DNA of 64,000 nt from JAWPMT01 sp965227935. GTDB lineage: Bacteria > Bacteroidota > Bacteroidia > Cytophagales > Cyclobacteriaceae. The DNA lies in the NCBI GenBank assembly GCA_965227935.1, contig CBDDGS010000055.1, positions 2,356,001-2,420,000 on the forward strand, in the 5' to 3' direction. Positions 23,041 to 30,497 of the stretch are shown here, piece by piece. Under the pieces are notes generated by a model. The model worked only from the letters and a program-made list of their open reading frames with translations, was not told where the DNA came from and searched no databases. Each line of letters opens with the position of its first letter. Positions within the stretch are counted from its first letter, which is position 1. A program made the position numbers and the translations under genes.

Positions 23041-25874
23041 TCGATGATGGTGATGGTCTGTGTGGAAGTGCTTGCGTTGCCACACTCATCGGTGAATGTC
23101 CATGTACGTGTGATGATGAGTGGATTGCCGACACAGCCTGTAGCACCATTGTTGGTTTCGGTGACGACACCGAGGATATCATCGTCTGAGCACTCGTCGG
23201 TTGCGAGCAGGTCGACGGGCATAGTGACATCATCGATGCAGGCGAGGGTGACATTGGCAGGAGGTGCGGGCGGAGTCGGAGGTGTAGTATCCTCGATGGT
23301 GAATGTGGCAGTAGTAGACGCTTCATTGCCACAATCATCGGAGGCGGTGAAAGTGACGATGAAGGTTTCGGTATTGCCACAGAAGGAGACATCTCCCTGG
23401 TCGACGAGTTCCCAGTCCCATTCGACATTGCCACAATTGTCGATGGCTATAGCGCCACCATTGTTGTCGATCCATTCATCGAATGCGTCTTCGCTGTCCT
23501 CGTCACATTCGATGGTTTGGTCCTGGGCCTGAGTGATAATGACGGGTGCGGTGTTGTCGATGACGGTGATGGTCTGTGTGGAAGTGCTTGCGTTGCCACA
23601 CTCGTCGGTGAATGTCCATGTACGTGTGATGATGAGCGGATTGCCGACACACCCTGTAGCGCCATTGTTGATTTCGGTGACGACACCGAGGATATCATCG
23701 TCTGAGCACTCGTCGGTTGCGAGCAGGTCGACGGGCATAGTGACATCATCGATGCAGGCGAGGGTGACATTGGCAGGAGGTGCGGGCGGAGTCGGAGGTG
23801 TAGTATCCTCGATGGTGAAGGTAGCGGTAGTAGACGCTTCATTGCCGCAATCATCGGAGGCGGTGAAAGTGACGATGAAGGTTTCGGTATTGCCACAGAA
23901 GGAGACATCTCCCTGGTCGACGAGTTCCCAGTCCCATTCGACATTGCCACAATTGTCGATGGCTACAGCGCCACCATTGTTGTCGATCCATTCATCGAAT
24001 GCGTCTTCGCTGTCCTCGTCACATTCGATGGTTTGGTCTTGTGCTTGGGTGATAATGGCGGGTGCGGTGTTGTCGATGACGGTGATGGTCTGTGTGGAAG
24101 TGCTTGCGTTGCCACACTCATCGGTGAATGTCCATGTACGTGTGATGATGAGTGGATTGCCGACACACCCTGTAGCGCCATTGTTGGTTTCGGTGACGAC
24201 ACCGAGGATATCCCCATCGGAGCACTCGTCGGTTGCGAGCAGGTCGACGGGCATAGTGACATCATCGATGCAGGCGAGGGTGACATTGGCAGGAGGTGCG
24301 GGCGGAGTAGGAGGAGTAGTATCCTCGATGGTGAAGGTAGCGGTAGTAGACGCTTCATTGCCACAATCATCGGAGGCGGTGAAAGTGACGATAAAGGTTT
24401 CGGTATTGCCACAGAAGGAGACATCCCCCTGGTCGACGAGTTCCCAGTCCCATTCGACATTGCCACAATTGTCGATGGCTATAGCGCCACCATTGTTGTC
24501 GATCCATTCATCGAATGCGTCTTCGCTGTCCTCGTCACATTCGATGGTTTGGTTCTGGGCCTGAGTGATAATGACGGGTGCGGTGTTGTCGATGACGGTG
24601 ATGGTCTGTGTGGAAGTGCTTGCGTTGCCACACTCATCGGTGAATGTCCATGTACGTGTGATGATGAGTGGATTGCCGACACACCCTGTAGCACCATTGT
24701 TGGTTTCGGTGACGACACCGAGGATATCATCGTCTGAGCACTCGTCGGTTGCGAGCAGGTCGACGGGCATAGTGACATCATCGATGCAGGCGAGGGTGAC
24801 ATTGGCAGGAGGTGCGGGCGGAGTCGGAGGTGTAGTATCCTCGATGGTGAATGTGGCAGTAGTAGACGCTTCATTGCCACAATCATCGGAGGCGGTGAAA
24901 GTGACGATGAAGGTTTCGGTATTGCCACAGAAGGAGACATCTCCCTGGTCGACGAGTTCCCAGTCCCATTCGACATTGCCACAATTGTCGATGGCTATAG
25001 CGCCACCATTGTTGTCGATCCATTCATCGAATGCGTCTTCGCTGTCCTCGTCACATTCGATGGTTTGGTCCTGGGCCTGAGTGATAATGACGGGTGCGGT
25101 GTTGTCGATGACGGTGATGGTCTGTGTAGAAGTGCTTGCGTTGCCACACTCGTCGGTGAATGTCCATGTACGTGTGATGATCACACAGCTGGTGCCGCCG
25201 TTATCAGTTTCGGAGACGATGCCAGCAATGTCAACGCCATCGCATTCGTCGTAAGCTGTGAGAGTAGGTGGGACAGGAATATTATCTGCACAGTCGAGTG
25301 TCAGATCTGCGGGCGCCGCTGGAGGTGTAGGTGGGGTGGTATCCTGGATAGTGAATGTTGCTGTAGTAGAGACAGATGCACCATCACAATCATCGGTAGC
25401 GGTAAATGTGACCACAAAAGTTTCTGTGTTGCCACAGAAGGAGACATCTCCCTGGTCAACGAAGTCCCAGTCCCAGTCGACAGTACCGCAGAACCCACTG
25501 ACAATGGCCCCTCCGTTGTTATCAATCCATTCATCGAATGCATCTTCGCTGTCTTCATCGCATTCCACCGTCTCGTCTTGAGCGTCTAAGTCCAGCGTTA
25601 GTGCGAAACTAACTGGTGGGTTAGCCCTTTCTTCTGATTCTTCAGCGCGTGCCGTATGAAGTATGATCAGTGAAAGAAGGATAATGCTGGCTACTTTGAA
25701 CAGCTTGAGACTTGCCATTTTGGACATACTCGCAAACAAGCGGTGTAGTCGCAGATGACGGGGTGGTGAGGCTGGAAAAAGTGATCTTTGACAGAAGAAA
25801 TTAAGTAGACGGAGGGGTGTAGTAAGTACAGCATTACTTACCCTCTCGCATTGTGGCGAGTAGGCACTTCTCAT
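20934..25874 (-). CDS. Giant HYR-repeat surface protein, N-terminal part (truncated by frameshift)
   Basis: ATG at 25874 gives MRSAYSPQ, matching the leaders of the giant genes at 49773 and 58188, so this start is preferred over an in-frame ATG at 25955 and the inner ones at 25727 and 25718. The hydrophobic signal core is at residues 61-73, with likely cleavage after HTARA near residue 77. Next come a variant module with an ECDEDSEDAFDEWID motif, four copies of a 172-aa module (about 25100-23040), then three copies of a 253-aa module. The frame ends in VIYAR and a stop at 20934, just past an extra A near 20947 that no sister repeat carries. At every other copy the sequence continues as VTMPVDLLATDEC, which is exactly what the adjacent frame supplies downstream. 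This is therefore the N-terminus of the protein that continues at 20944. It could be a sequencing error or a true recent mutation. Confidence 0.85.
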   Translation of the reverse strand: MRSAYSPQCERVSNAVLTTPLRLLNFFCQRSLFPASPPRHLRLHRLFASMSKMASLKLFKVASIILLSLIILHTARAEESEERANPPVSFALTLDLDAQDETVECDEDSEDAFDEWIDNNGGAIVSGFCGTVDWDWDFVDQGDVSFCGNTETFVVTFTATDDCDGASVSTTATFTIQDTTPPTPPAAPADLTLDCADNIPVPPTLTAYDECDGVDIAGIVSETDNGGTSCVIITRTWTFTDECGNASTSTQTITVIDNTAPVIITQAQDQTIECDEDSEDAFDEWIDNNGGAIAIDNCGNVEWDWELVDQGDVSFCGNTETFIVTFTASDDCGNEASTTATFTIEDTTPPTPPAPPANVTLACIDDVTMPVDLLATDECSDDDILGVVTETNNGATGCVGNPLIITRTWTFTDECGNASTSTQTITVIDNTAPVIITQAQNQTIECDEDSEDAFDEWIDNNGGAIAIDNCGNVEWDWELVDQGDVSFCGNTETFIVTFTASDDCGNEASTTATFTIEDTTPPTPPAPPANVTLACIDDVTMPVDLLATDECSDGDILGVVTETNNGATGCVGNPLIITRTWTFTDECGNASTSTQTITVIDNTAPAIITQAQDQTIECDEDSEDAFDEWIDNNGGAVAIDNCGNVEWDWELVDQGDVSFCGNTETFIVTFTASDDCGNEASTTATFTIEDTTPPTPPAPPANVTLACIDDVTMPVDLLATDECSDDDILGVVTEINNGATGCVGNPLIITRTWTFTDECGNASTSTQTITVIDNTAPVIITQAQDQTIECDEDSEDAFDEWIDNNGGAIAIDNCGNVEWDWELVDQGDVSFCGNTETFIVTFTASDDCGNEASTTATFTIEDTTPPTPPAPPANVTLACIDDVTMPVDLLATDECSDDDILGVVTETNNGATGCVGNPLIITRTWTFTDECGNASTSTQTITIIDDVNPVITAPADVTIACNESDLPTNTGQATATDNCDTDVTVTYADTVTPGVCANESNITRTWTATDDCGNTATAVQIISIIDNTAPVLLSPAQDITVECDEDSEDAFDNWIDLNGLAAAADLCGPVTWSFDITDPGDVSFCGNTEVIEVTFTATDACNNAISTTATFTIEDTTPPTPPAPPANVTLACIDDVSMPVDLLATDECSDDDILGVVTETNNGATGCVGNPLIITRTWTFTDECGNASTSTQTITVIDDVNPVITAPADVTIACNESDLPTNTGQATATDNCDTDVDVTYADTVTPGVCDNESNITRTWTATDDCGNTATAVQIISIIDNTAPVLLSPAQDITVECDEDSEDAFDNWIDLNGLAAAADLCGPVTWSFDITDPGDVSFCGNTEVIEVTFTATDACNNAISTTATFTIEDTTPPTPPAPPANVTLACIDDVTMPVDLLATDECSDDDILGVVTETNNGATGCVGNPLIITRTWTFTDECGNASTSTQTITVIDDVNPVITAPADVTIACNESDLPTNTGQATATDNCDTDIDVTYADTVTPGVCANESNITRTWTATDDCGNTATAVQIISIIDNTAPVLLSPAQDITVECDEDSEDAFDNWIDLNGLAAAADLCGPVTWTFDITDPGDVSFCGNTEVIEVTFTATDACNNAISTTATFTIEDTTPPTPPAPPANVTLACIDDVIYAR
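23040..25104 (-). repeat. Four tandem copies of a 516-bp (172-aa) composite module
   Basis: Units recur at exact 516-bp spacing (for example IDNNGGA codons near 23450, 23966 and 24482). Each encodes APVIITQAQDQTIECDED, then EDAFDEWIDNNGGA and VEWDWELVDQGDVSFCGN, followed by the same PPANVTLACIDDV...TDECGN domain that closes the 253-aa module. A divergent fifth copy lies upstream at about 25100-25570. The 253-aa module equals this module plus one 81-residue HYR domain. Confidence 0.88.
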
Positions 25875-25917
25875 GGCTTTTGTCAGTGGTTGAGTTGGTG
25901 ATTCAAAGGATAAGGTA
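25872..25917 (-). promoter_or_regulatory. Shared upstream element of giant genes (copy 1)
   Basis: On the minus strand TACCTT (25917-25912) lies 37 nt before the ATG, which is preceded by CAACTCAACC and AAAAGCC. The same arrangement occurs before 49773 and 58188 (36 and 38 nt). TAYCTT resembles the Bacteroidota -7 promoter element TAnnTTTG; promoter function is inferred. Confidence 0.45.
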
Positions 25918-26210
25918 CGACTTTGCTCGATAATTTTCTTGCAAAGGGGCCCCATTTAGTGAAAAAAGGGCCTTTTTCCCGCGATTTCAGAACTCAATTA
26001 ATGGGTGCACGACAATTTTAGCACTCAGCACTCAGTTCCCTGATGCAGAGAATACCTCTAAAATGGCCTTGAACGGATATAACGGTGTTGTTAAGCGAAC
26101 CAAATTCTTTTGCAAAGAACAACATTGGATAAACACTATCGTTTTGTTCAAAAATTCGTGAATAACTCATTTGAGCGCTCTGAGGGCCCTCTTGATACTG
26201 GTTGGTAACT
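25875..26210. other. Intergenic region with the probable giant-gene promoter
   Basis: This sits between the end of the T9SS protein gene (26211, minus) and the chosen start of the giant gene (25874, minus). Its first 50 bases hold the upstream box shared with the other giant genes. Short GC-rich palindromic stretches occur (for example GAGGGCCCTC near 26184 and AAAGGGGCCCC near 25943), but neither is followed by a clear T tract. No gene is supported; an 88-codon minus frame here has no recognisable feature. Confidence 0.5.
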
Positions 26211-27680
26211 TCAGTTTTTGAGAAGGCGCCAGGTAGCATTTTGCATACGTACCGCGTACACGCCATTGGGTAGTGGTGAGACATCCACTTTCCAGCGTCG
26301 AAGATGCTCGTCGTAAGAACTTAAGATCAAATCAGTCACATCCTGCCCTGATGTGTTGACAATGCGCATATTTTCAGTAACCGGTAAGTCTGTTTTCAAA
26401 TAGAGCACATCGCTAGTGGGATTTGGGTAGACTTTGACCAGACCCGTCGGTCCGAAAGGGTCCTGCAGTGCTACGATTTCCGAGAATGAAAACGTACCAT
26501 CAAAATCCGTTTGCTTCAACCGGTAGTATGTAAGGTTGCCTGACAAGCTCGTTTGATCAAAAATCGAATAGTCTATACGTGAACTTGAATTACCTGCCCC
26601 AGGCACTTGTGCTATTTCTTCCCAATGCAAGCCATCCGGAGATTTTTCGATGGTAAAATAATTATTGTCTACTTCTGTGATTGTTGCCCACTCAACCAGG
26701 ACCCCCTTGCTCTGTGAGCTGGCTGTGAAGAAGAGTAGCTCGACAGGTAGAGGTGCATCTCGTGTGCCGAAAGTGAAAGTCAGATTAGTGAAATCGGTGA
26801 TAATGTCGCTTGTCACATTACCGGGGTCACCGTTGTCAATATCGGTTTGGCCTTCACTTGTCCAGTCCGTGCCATCATATCGCGCAACTACCAGTGAAGA
26901 TCCAGGTTCGATGTCGCTGCGGGTAGCGTCCTCCCAATACAATGTCATGGGTACGTCATCGTCATTCAGTACGCGACTTACTGTCCAATACTCCACGGAA
27001 CTTACACCCGTCAATGATCCGTCGAAACTCTGATCGAAGAAAGGCTCATGCCGGTACTCCGCTGTGAACTCTGTGTTATTGTTTGATGAGGCGGTATTGT
27101 CTATGGCCAACCTTGCCCAAACCGTCCCGTCACCTATGGGGAAGACGAATCTGTCATTGCCTATTTTTCTTACAGGCCCGTCGACGAAACTGTCGGGAGA
27201 TCCAGGGCTACTCGTGGCGCCGTCCGCTATGATCACAACATTGCTGAATGTGCCGTTGACAATGCCGTCGGTAAGCTCCAAATGTGTAAGCACATTGATG
27301 AGAATATCCAACTGGATGCCCGAAGCCGAAGTATTATTAATGGTCAGGTTTTCGAAATCCGTTATGCCGGAGAGACCAATGTACTGTATATCGTTTCCTG
27401 TGAATTGTACTTCCCCGATGCCATTTGTATTGATAAAGACCGGGTCACCCCAGGTATTGTTATTCCAATCTCCTTTCAAGTCGATTGTGCCGTCATTGTC
27501 TATGGTAGCGGAGACGATAGTGGGCCAGTTGACAAAGTTGGTCTCATGGCTGAAGTCACCTTCCACAGTCATGGTCAGACCGGATTCGATGGTCAATGCT
27601 ACGCCATTATTCGTGATTTGGGCTAAGGACGCATAGCTCAAGGCGAGAAAGATTGATATCGATATCTCCCTGATGCCCAT
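26211..27680 (-). CDS. T9SS-sorted surface protein (489 aa)
   Basis: Signal peptide MGIREISISIFLALSYASLAQ at the N-terminus (start 27680 chosen because an upstream ATG would overlap the preceding gene by 85 bp and put the signal inside the protein). The middle is rich in short beta-type segments (DNDGTIDLKGDWNNN, GIGEVQFTGNDIQYIGL), typical of secreted beta-solenoid-like Bacteroidota proteins. Then comes the common pre-C-terminal domain beginning PLPVELLFFTA with NNYFTIEKSPDG and YYRLKQTDFDG. It ends in a T9SS type A sorting domain, VKVYPNPTSDVLYL, finishing NGVYAVRMQNATWRLLKN. It is predicted to be exported and surface-attached; the ligand is unknown. It follows the spermidine-synthase-like gene after 2 nt, so the two are probably co-transcribed. 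Confidence 0.85.
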   Translation of the reverse strand: MGIREISISIFLALSYASLAQITNNGVALTIESGLTMTVEGDFSHETNFVNWPTIVSATIDNDGTIDLKGDWNNNTWGDPVFINTNGIGEVQFTGNDIQYIGLSGITDFENLTINNTSASGIQLDILINVLTHLELTDGIVNGTFSNVVIIADGATSSPGSPDSFVDGPVRKIGNDRFVFPIGDGTVWARLAIDNTASSNNNTEFTAEYRHEPFFDQSFDGSLTGVSSVEYWTVSRVLNDDDVPMTLYWEDATRSDIEPGSSLVVARYDGTDWTSEGQTDIDNGDPGNVTSDIITDFTNLTFTFGTRDAPLPVELLFFTASSQSKGVLVEWATITEVDNNYFTIEKSPDGLHWEEIAQVPGAGNSSSRIDYSIFDQTSLSGNLTYYRLKQTDFDGTFSFSEIVALQDPFGPTGLVKVYPNPTSDVLYLKTDLPVTENMRIVNTSGQDVTDLILSSYDEHLRRWKVDVSPLPNGVYAVRMQNATWRLLKN

Positions 27681-27682
27681 TA

Positions 27683-29263
27683 TCACTTTGATATTGGTTT
27701 TGGTGAAAAAGAATTTTGCGAAAGTGCAAATTGCTCCACTCTCCGTCGACGCCATTCTTCTGTCCACGGGAGATTGATCTTGTTGAAGACGGGTTTGTCA
27801 TCCACGAAGACGATAGCGTCCCTCGTATCGATTTCGTCTTCGGAGACAAGCTCAAAGGGTTCGAAGGCGAGGATTTGACAGCAGAGATTCAGTCGACTCT
27901 CATCAATTTGCTCGATATATAGCTCTCGCTTTGAGGCGATGAATAGAATATCAGAGTCGGCATCCATTGCCCGATGGTGCTTGACATGAAATCCCGATTG
28001 TTCCAAGGTTAGATAAACCGAACGAGCAGCAAGCCCTCGATCCTCATCGAGGTATCCTTGAAAATTCAGGAGGAGTATTCCGTCATTTGTGAGGATGGAT
28101 TTTATATCACCCAAAGCCTCTATTGTTAACATGTAATGAGCGGGAGATTCGCCCTTTATTACATCCAAAATGACGATATCATATTTTTGGTTTGTATGGG
28201 CTATGAAGTGACGACCATCATCTATAGTCACGTTGACCCCCTCTTGGTCAAAGCCAAAAAATCGTTGACCGACCTCTTGCATTCTTGCGTCAATTTCGAC
28301 GGCGTCGACTTTGAAATCGAGTCCTTTCAATTCCATTGCCAGGTGGCCCGCACCGAGGCCCACTAACAGCGCTCTTGAACCAGGGGGTTTGATGCTGGCA
28401 ATTGTAGCGATCCGATGAGGATAGGACCAGGCCGAGAAGGGTTCGTATTTTTTCACCATCAGGTTCTGAGGGACCCCATTGACCAATAGGCAGCGTGCAT
28501 CACTACCACTCTCGTCAATAAAGTCATAGACAGTCAATTGGCCCATGACGCTATCGTCCTGATAGAGCAACTGTACGGGCTCTCCCGTATTCTTCGGTGA
28601 TAAAGGCAGCAGCGGGCAGAAGACGAGGATCATCGCCGGTATCGGTCTATAGTTTTTTCTTAGCAACAAGAATGTGATGCCTGCGAGGCACAAAAGACCT
28701 GTGACTATGATGATCGAGAGCATGATCCCCAGTTCCGGTAGAAGGTAGAATCCCAAGGCCAGGGTCATGATTATACCTCCCAATGTTGATATGGCATAGA
28801 TCGTTCCAGCTTCTTTGCCAGCTCCGTGTACGTCTTGAACTTTCAGTTGAATGATTACTGGCGAAATCATCCCCATAAGTATGAGGGGGGGTGCAATGAT
28901 AGTCAATGCCGATAGCAGCGAACCGAGTCTAATTCCCGTGCCGAATGTAATGGGCATTATCAGTTTAGCACTTGCGGGCATCGCTGCGACCAGCATAGCA
29001 CCGACCAACAGTATCCATGGGACTGAGAGAAGCCCTGAATAACGCCGGGCCACTTTTCCTCCGAGGAAATAGCCCGTGGCCAACCCACCTAATGTAACAG
29101 ACAGAACTGCCGCCCAAACGTACAAGGTGGAACCGTAAAAGGGTGCCATCAGATTGACACCTCCTAATTCGATTAGCATAACGGCGCCACCCTCGACCAT
29201 GGCAACCGTGTATATCAGCCATGAGGGAATTTTGGTATTTCCGGTGGCCTCCTGATTCGTCAT
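27683..29263 (-). CDS. Membrane-fused spermidine-synthase-like protein (526 aa)
   Basis: About six to seven hydrophobic segments occupy residues 15-220, followed by a spermidine-synthase/SAM-methyltransferase-like Rossmann domain. Visible motifs are ALLVGLGAGHLAMELKG (residues 298-314), AVEID (321-325), TIDDGRHF (347-353) and YDIVILDV (361-368). The Asp of ILDV and the DDGR motif are typical of polyamine aminopropyltransferases. Fused transporter-like/SpeE-like proteins are widespread, but their reaction is generally unproven, so polyamine synthesis is only one possibility. Its start overlaps the stop of the upstream gene by one nucleotide (TAATG) and its stop is 2 nt from the next start, indicating translational coupling with two exported proteins. 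C-terminal residues beyond about 470 are charged and not assignable. Confidence 0.85.
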   Translation of the reverse strand: MTNQEATGNTKIPSWLIYTVAMVEGGAVMLIELGGVNLMAPFYGSTLYVWAAVLSVTLGGLATGYFLGGKVARRYSGLLSVPWILLVGAMLVAAMPASAKLIMPITFGTGIRLGSLLSALTIIAPPLILMGMISPVIIQLKVQDVHGAGKEAGTIYAISTLGGIIMTLALGFYLLPELGIMLSIIIVTGLLCLAGITFLLLRKNYRPIPAMILVFCPLLPLSPKNTGEPVQLLYQDDSVMGQLTVYDFIDESGSDARCLLVNGVPQNLMVKKYEPFSAWSYPHRIATIASIKPPGSRALLVGLGAGHLAMELKGLDFKVDAVEIDARMQEVGQRFFGFDQEGVNVTIDDGRHFIAHTNQKYDIVILDVIKGESPAHYMLTIEALGDIKSILTNDGILLLNFQGYLDEDRGLAARSVYLTLEQSGFHVKHHRAMDADSDILFIASKRELYIEQIDESRLNLCCQILAFEPFELVSEDEIDTRDAIVFVDDKPVFNKINLPWTEEWRRRRVEQFALSQNSFSPKPISK

Positions 29264-30009
29264 TAGAATGGGGCGATCGTCACATAACCACCGTAGGCCT
29301 TATCGGACTCTTTAGTATCGAAATTGACAATAATTACCAGAAAATTTGTGGTCGTACTTTGAGTATCTGTGATATCGGCCTCCGATCCCACATTGGCGCT
29401 GCCGATAGACGTTAAGATGCCGGTTTCTATATCGCTTACGAACACATCGAAGGTTACGCCTGTATCATTTCCATAGATCCTTGCGTGCGTTGCCTGATAA
29501 CCGGTAGGGATGACTACAAAAGCAACAAGTGGTGTGCTATCGTCAGGTGTGATTACGCCGAAATTCGAGCTGGATATCGTATCGTAGACAGCTGGGCCTT
29601 TTATATCTGGACTGCCGCCTTTCTCGTCAGCGGTAGCCATGAAGTCATTGGGAAGAATCTTGATTCGGGTCTTGCTCGCGTGAAAGCCACTGTTGATGGG
29701 TACCCAGATAGGTGAGCCAGATGTCCCGGAGTTGAAGTAGAAAAGTTCGAAATCTGTGTCGTAAACAAGCAAGCCGTTCGCCGGAGAAGAGATGGCATTT
29801 CGCTGGGCTGTTGTCATGCGTGGGATAAGAACGCCTCGATCGGTAGCGGCAGCATCTATGATAGAGGAACCATCCGGGAAGGCATTGTTAAAACCCACCG
29901 ATTGGGCGGCGGCATGCTGTAACAGCATGGAGTGTATCACCAAAATCACTCCCAGCCGGAAATAACTGTCCTTCGACAGGAACAACCCCCTTTTTGATCC
30001 ACTCTTCAT
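29263..30009 (-). CDS. Secreted protein of unknown function (248 aa)
   Basis: A signal peptide (hydrophobic core about residues 19-34, cleavage near HAAAQ) is followed by DRGVLIPRMTTAQRNAI, SPANGLLVYDTD and FYFNSG, with W later. This block (GVLIPRMTxxQRxAIxxPAxGLLVYDTD) recurs at the start of many Bacteroidota exported proteins and resembles tail-fibre-like heads, but it gives no function. The remaining 150 residues look beta-rich, with no recognised domain and no T9SS tail. It is the first gene of a three-gene minus-strand operon, with its TAA overlapping the next ATG. Function cannot be assigned. Confidence 0.75.
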   Translation of the reverse strand: MKSGSKRGLFLSKDSYFRLGVILVIHSMLLQHAAAQSVGFNNAFPDGSSIIDAAATDRGVLIPRMTTAQRNAISSPANGLLVYDTDFELFYFNSGTSGSPIWVPINSGFHASKTRIKILPNDFMATADEKGGSPDIKGPAVYDTISSSNFGVITPDDSTPLVAFVVIPTGYQATHARIYGNDTGVTFDVFVSDIETGILTSIGSANVGSEADITDTQSTTTNFLVIIVNFDTKESDKAYGGYVTIAPF

Positions 30010-30497
30010 CGTTTTTTCTTGGTTAAGGCTACTGGACAGACAGAATCTCTAATAACGTCTTACAGATGCGCCTTTCGTCTCAAATCCTCACTTCAACATC
30101 CGAAGATAGGAATTTCCTAAATATATTCTTAGAATTTCTTGGTTACGTTATAAAAAACGGTCACGACAATTCGGGATTTTGGACGCAGATGTCGGCTGAT
30201 TATCTGTATTGATCGGTTCCTGAACCCGAACAGCTAGAAGAGCGTGGGACCCAGACACAGGTCCACGTTCATTGAGAATGGTCACTTCCATGTGACAGAG
30301 GCACAATAGATAGTATATTGTCGTCGTAGCAGTGGAAATACTGACTGCCAGGATTTGACCCAATGCCTGCCTTTGCTGACTTGGCCGTGGCTAGGTCACG
30401 CACGGTGGAGCATTTTATCCTTAAAGGCAAAGAATAAGCCACAGACGACGCAGCTTGTGCGATGGGCACTCAGGGCTGGCCCGTGCGCCTCATCCTA
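30010..30497. other. Intergenic region without a supported gene
   Basis: This separates the upstream end of the three-gene operon (start 30009, minus) from the end of the GHL10-like gene (30498, minus). It should contain the operon promoter: an AT-rich stretch lies at about 30110-30160 and TATCTTCG occurs on the minus strand near 30105. Two overlapping minus frames of 66-71 codons have no recognisable feature. No tRNA or clear hairpin terminator was seen. Confidence 0.45.

Noticed and set aside
23533..24564. 343-codon plus-strand frame, and 252-codon ones at 19881, 20640, 21400, 22159
   Set aside because: Antisense to the 172- and 253-aa modules; low-complexity composition (V, S, T rich), no start context or signal. 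Useful only for measuring the 759/760-bp spacing.
25921..25980. GC-rich palindromes (GGGGCCCC, AAAGGGCC) as a terminator of the 26211 operon
   Set aside because: Arms are short and imperfect, no clean stem with a following T tract on the minus strand.
26018..26284. 88-codon minus-strand frame overlapping the T9SS gene end
   Set aside because: Overlaps the end of a well-supported gene, and its content shows no motif.
30148..30469. Possible small genes or tRNA between 30010 and 30497
   Set aside because: No cloverleaf or CCA-type end found; frames are short and overlapping without recognisable content.
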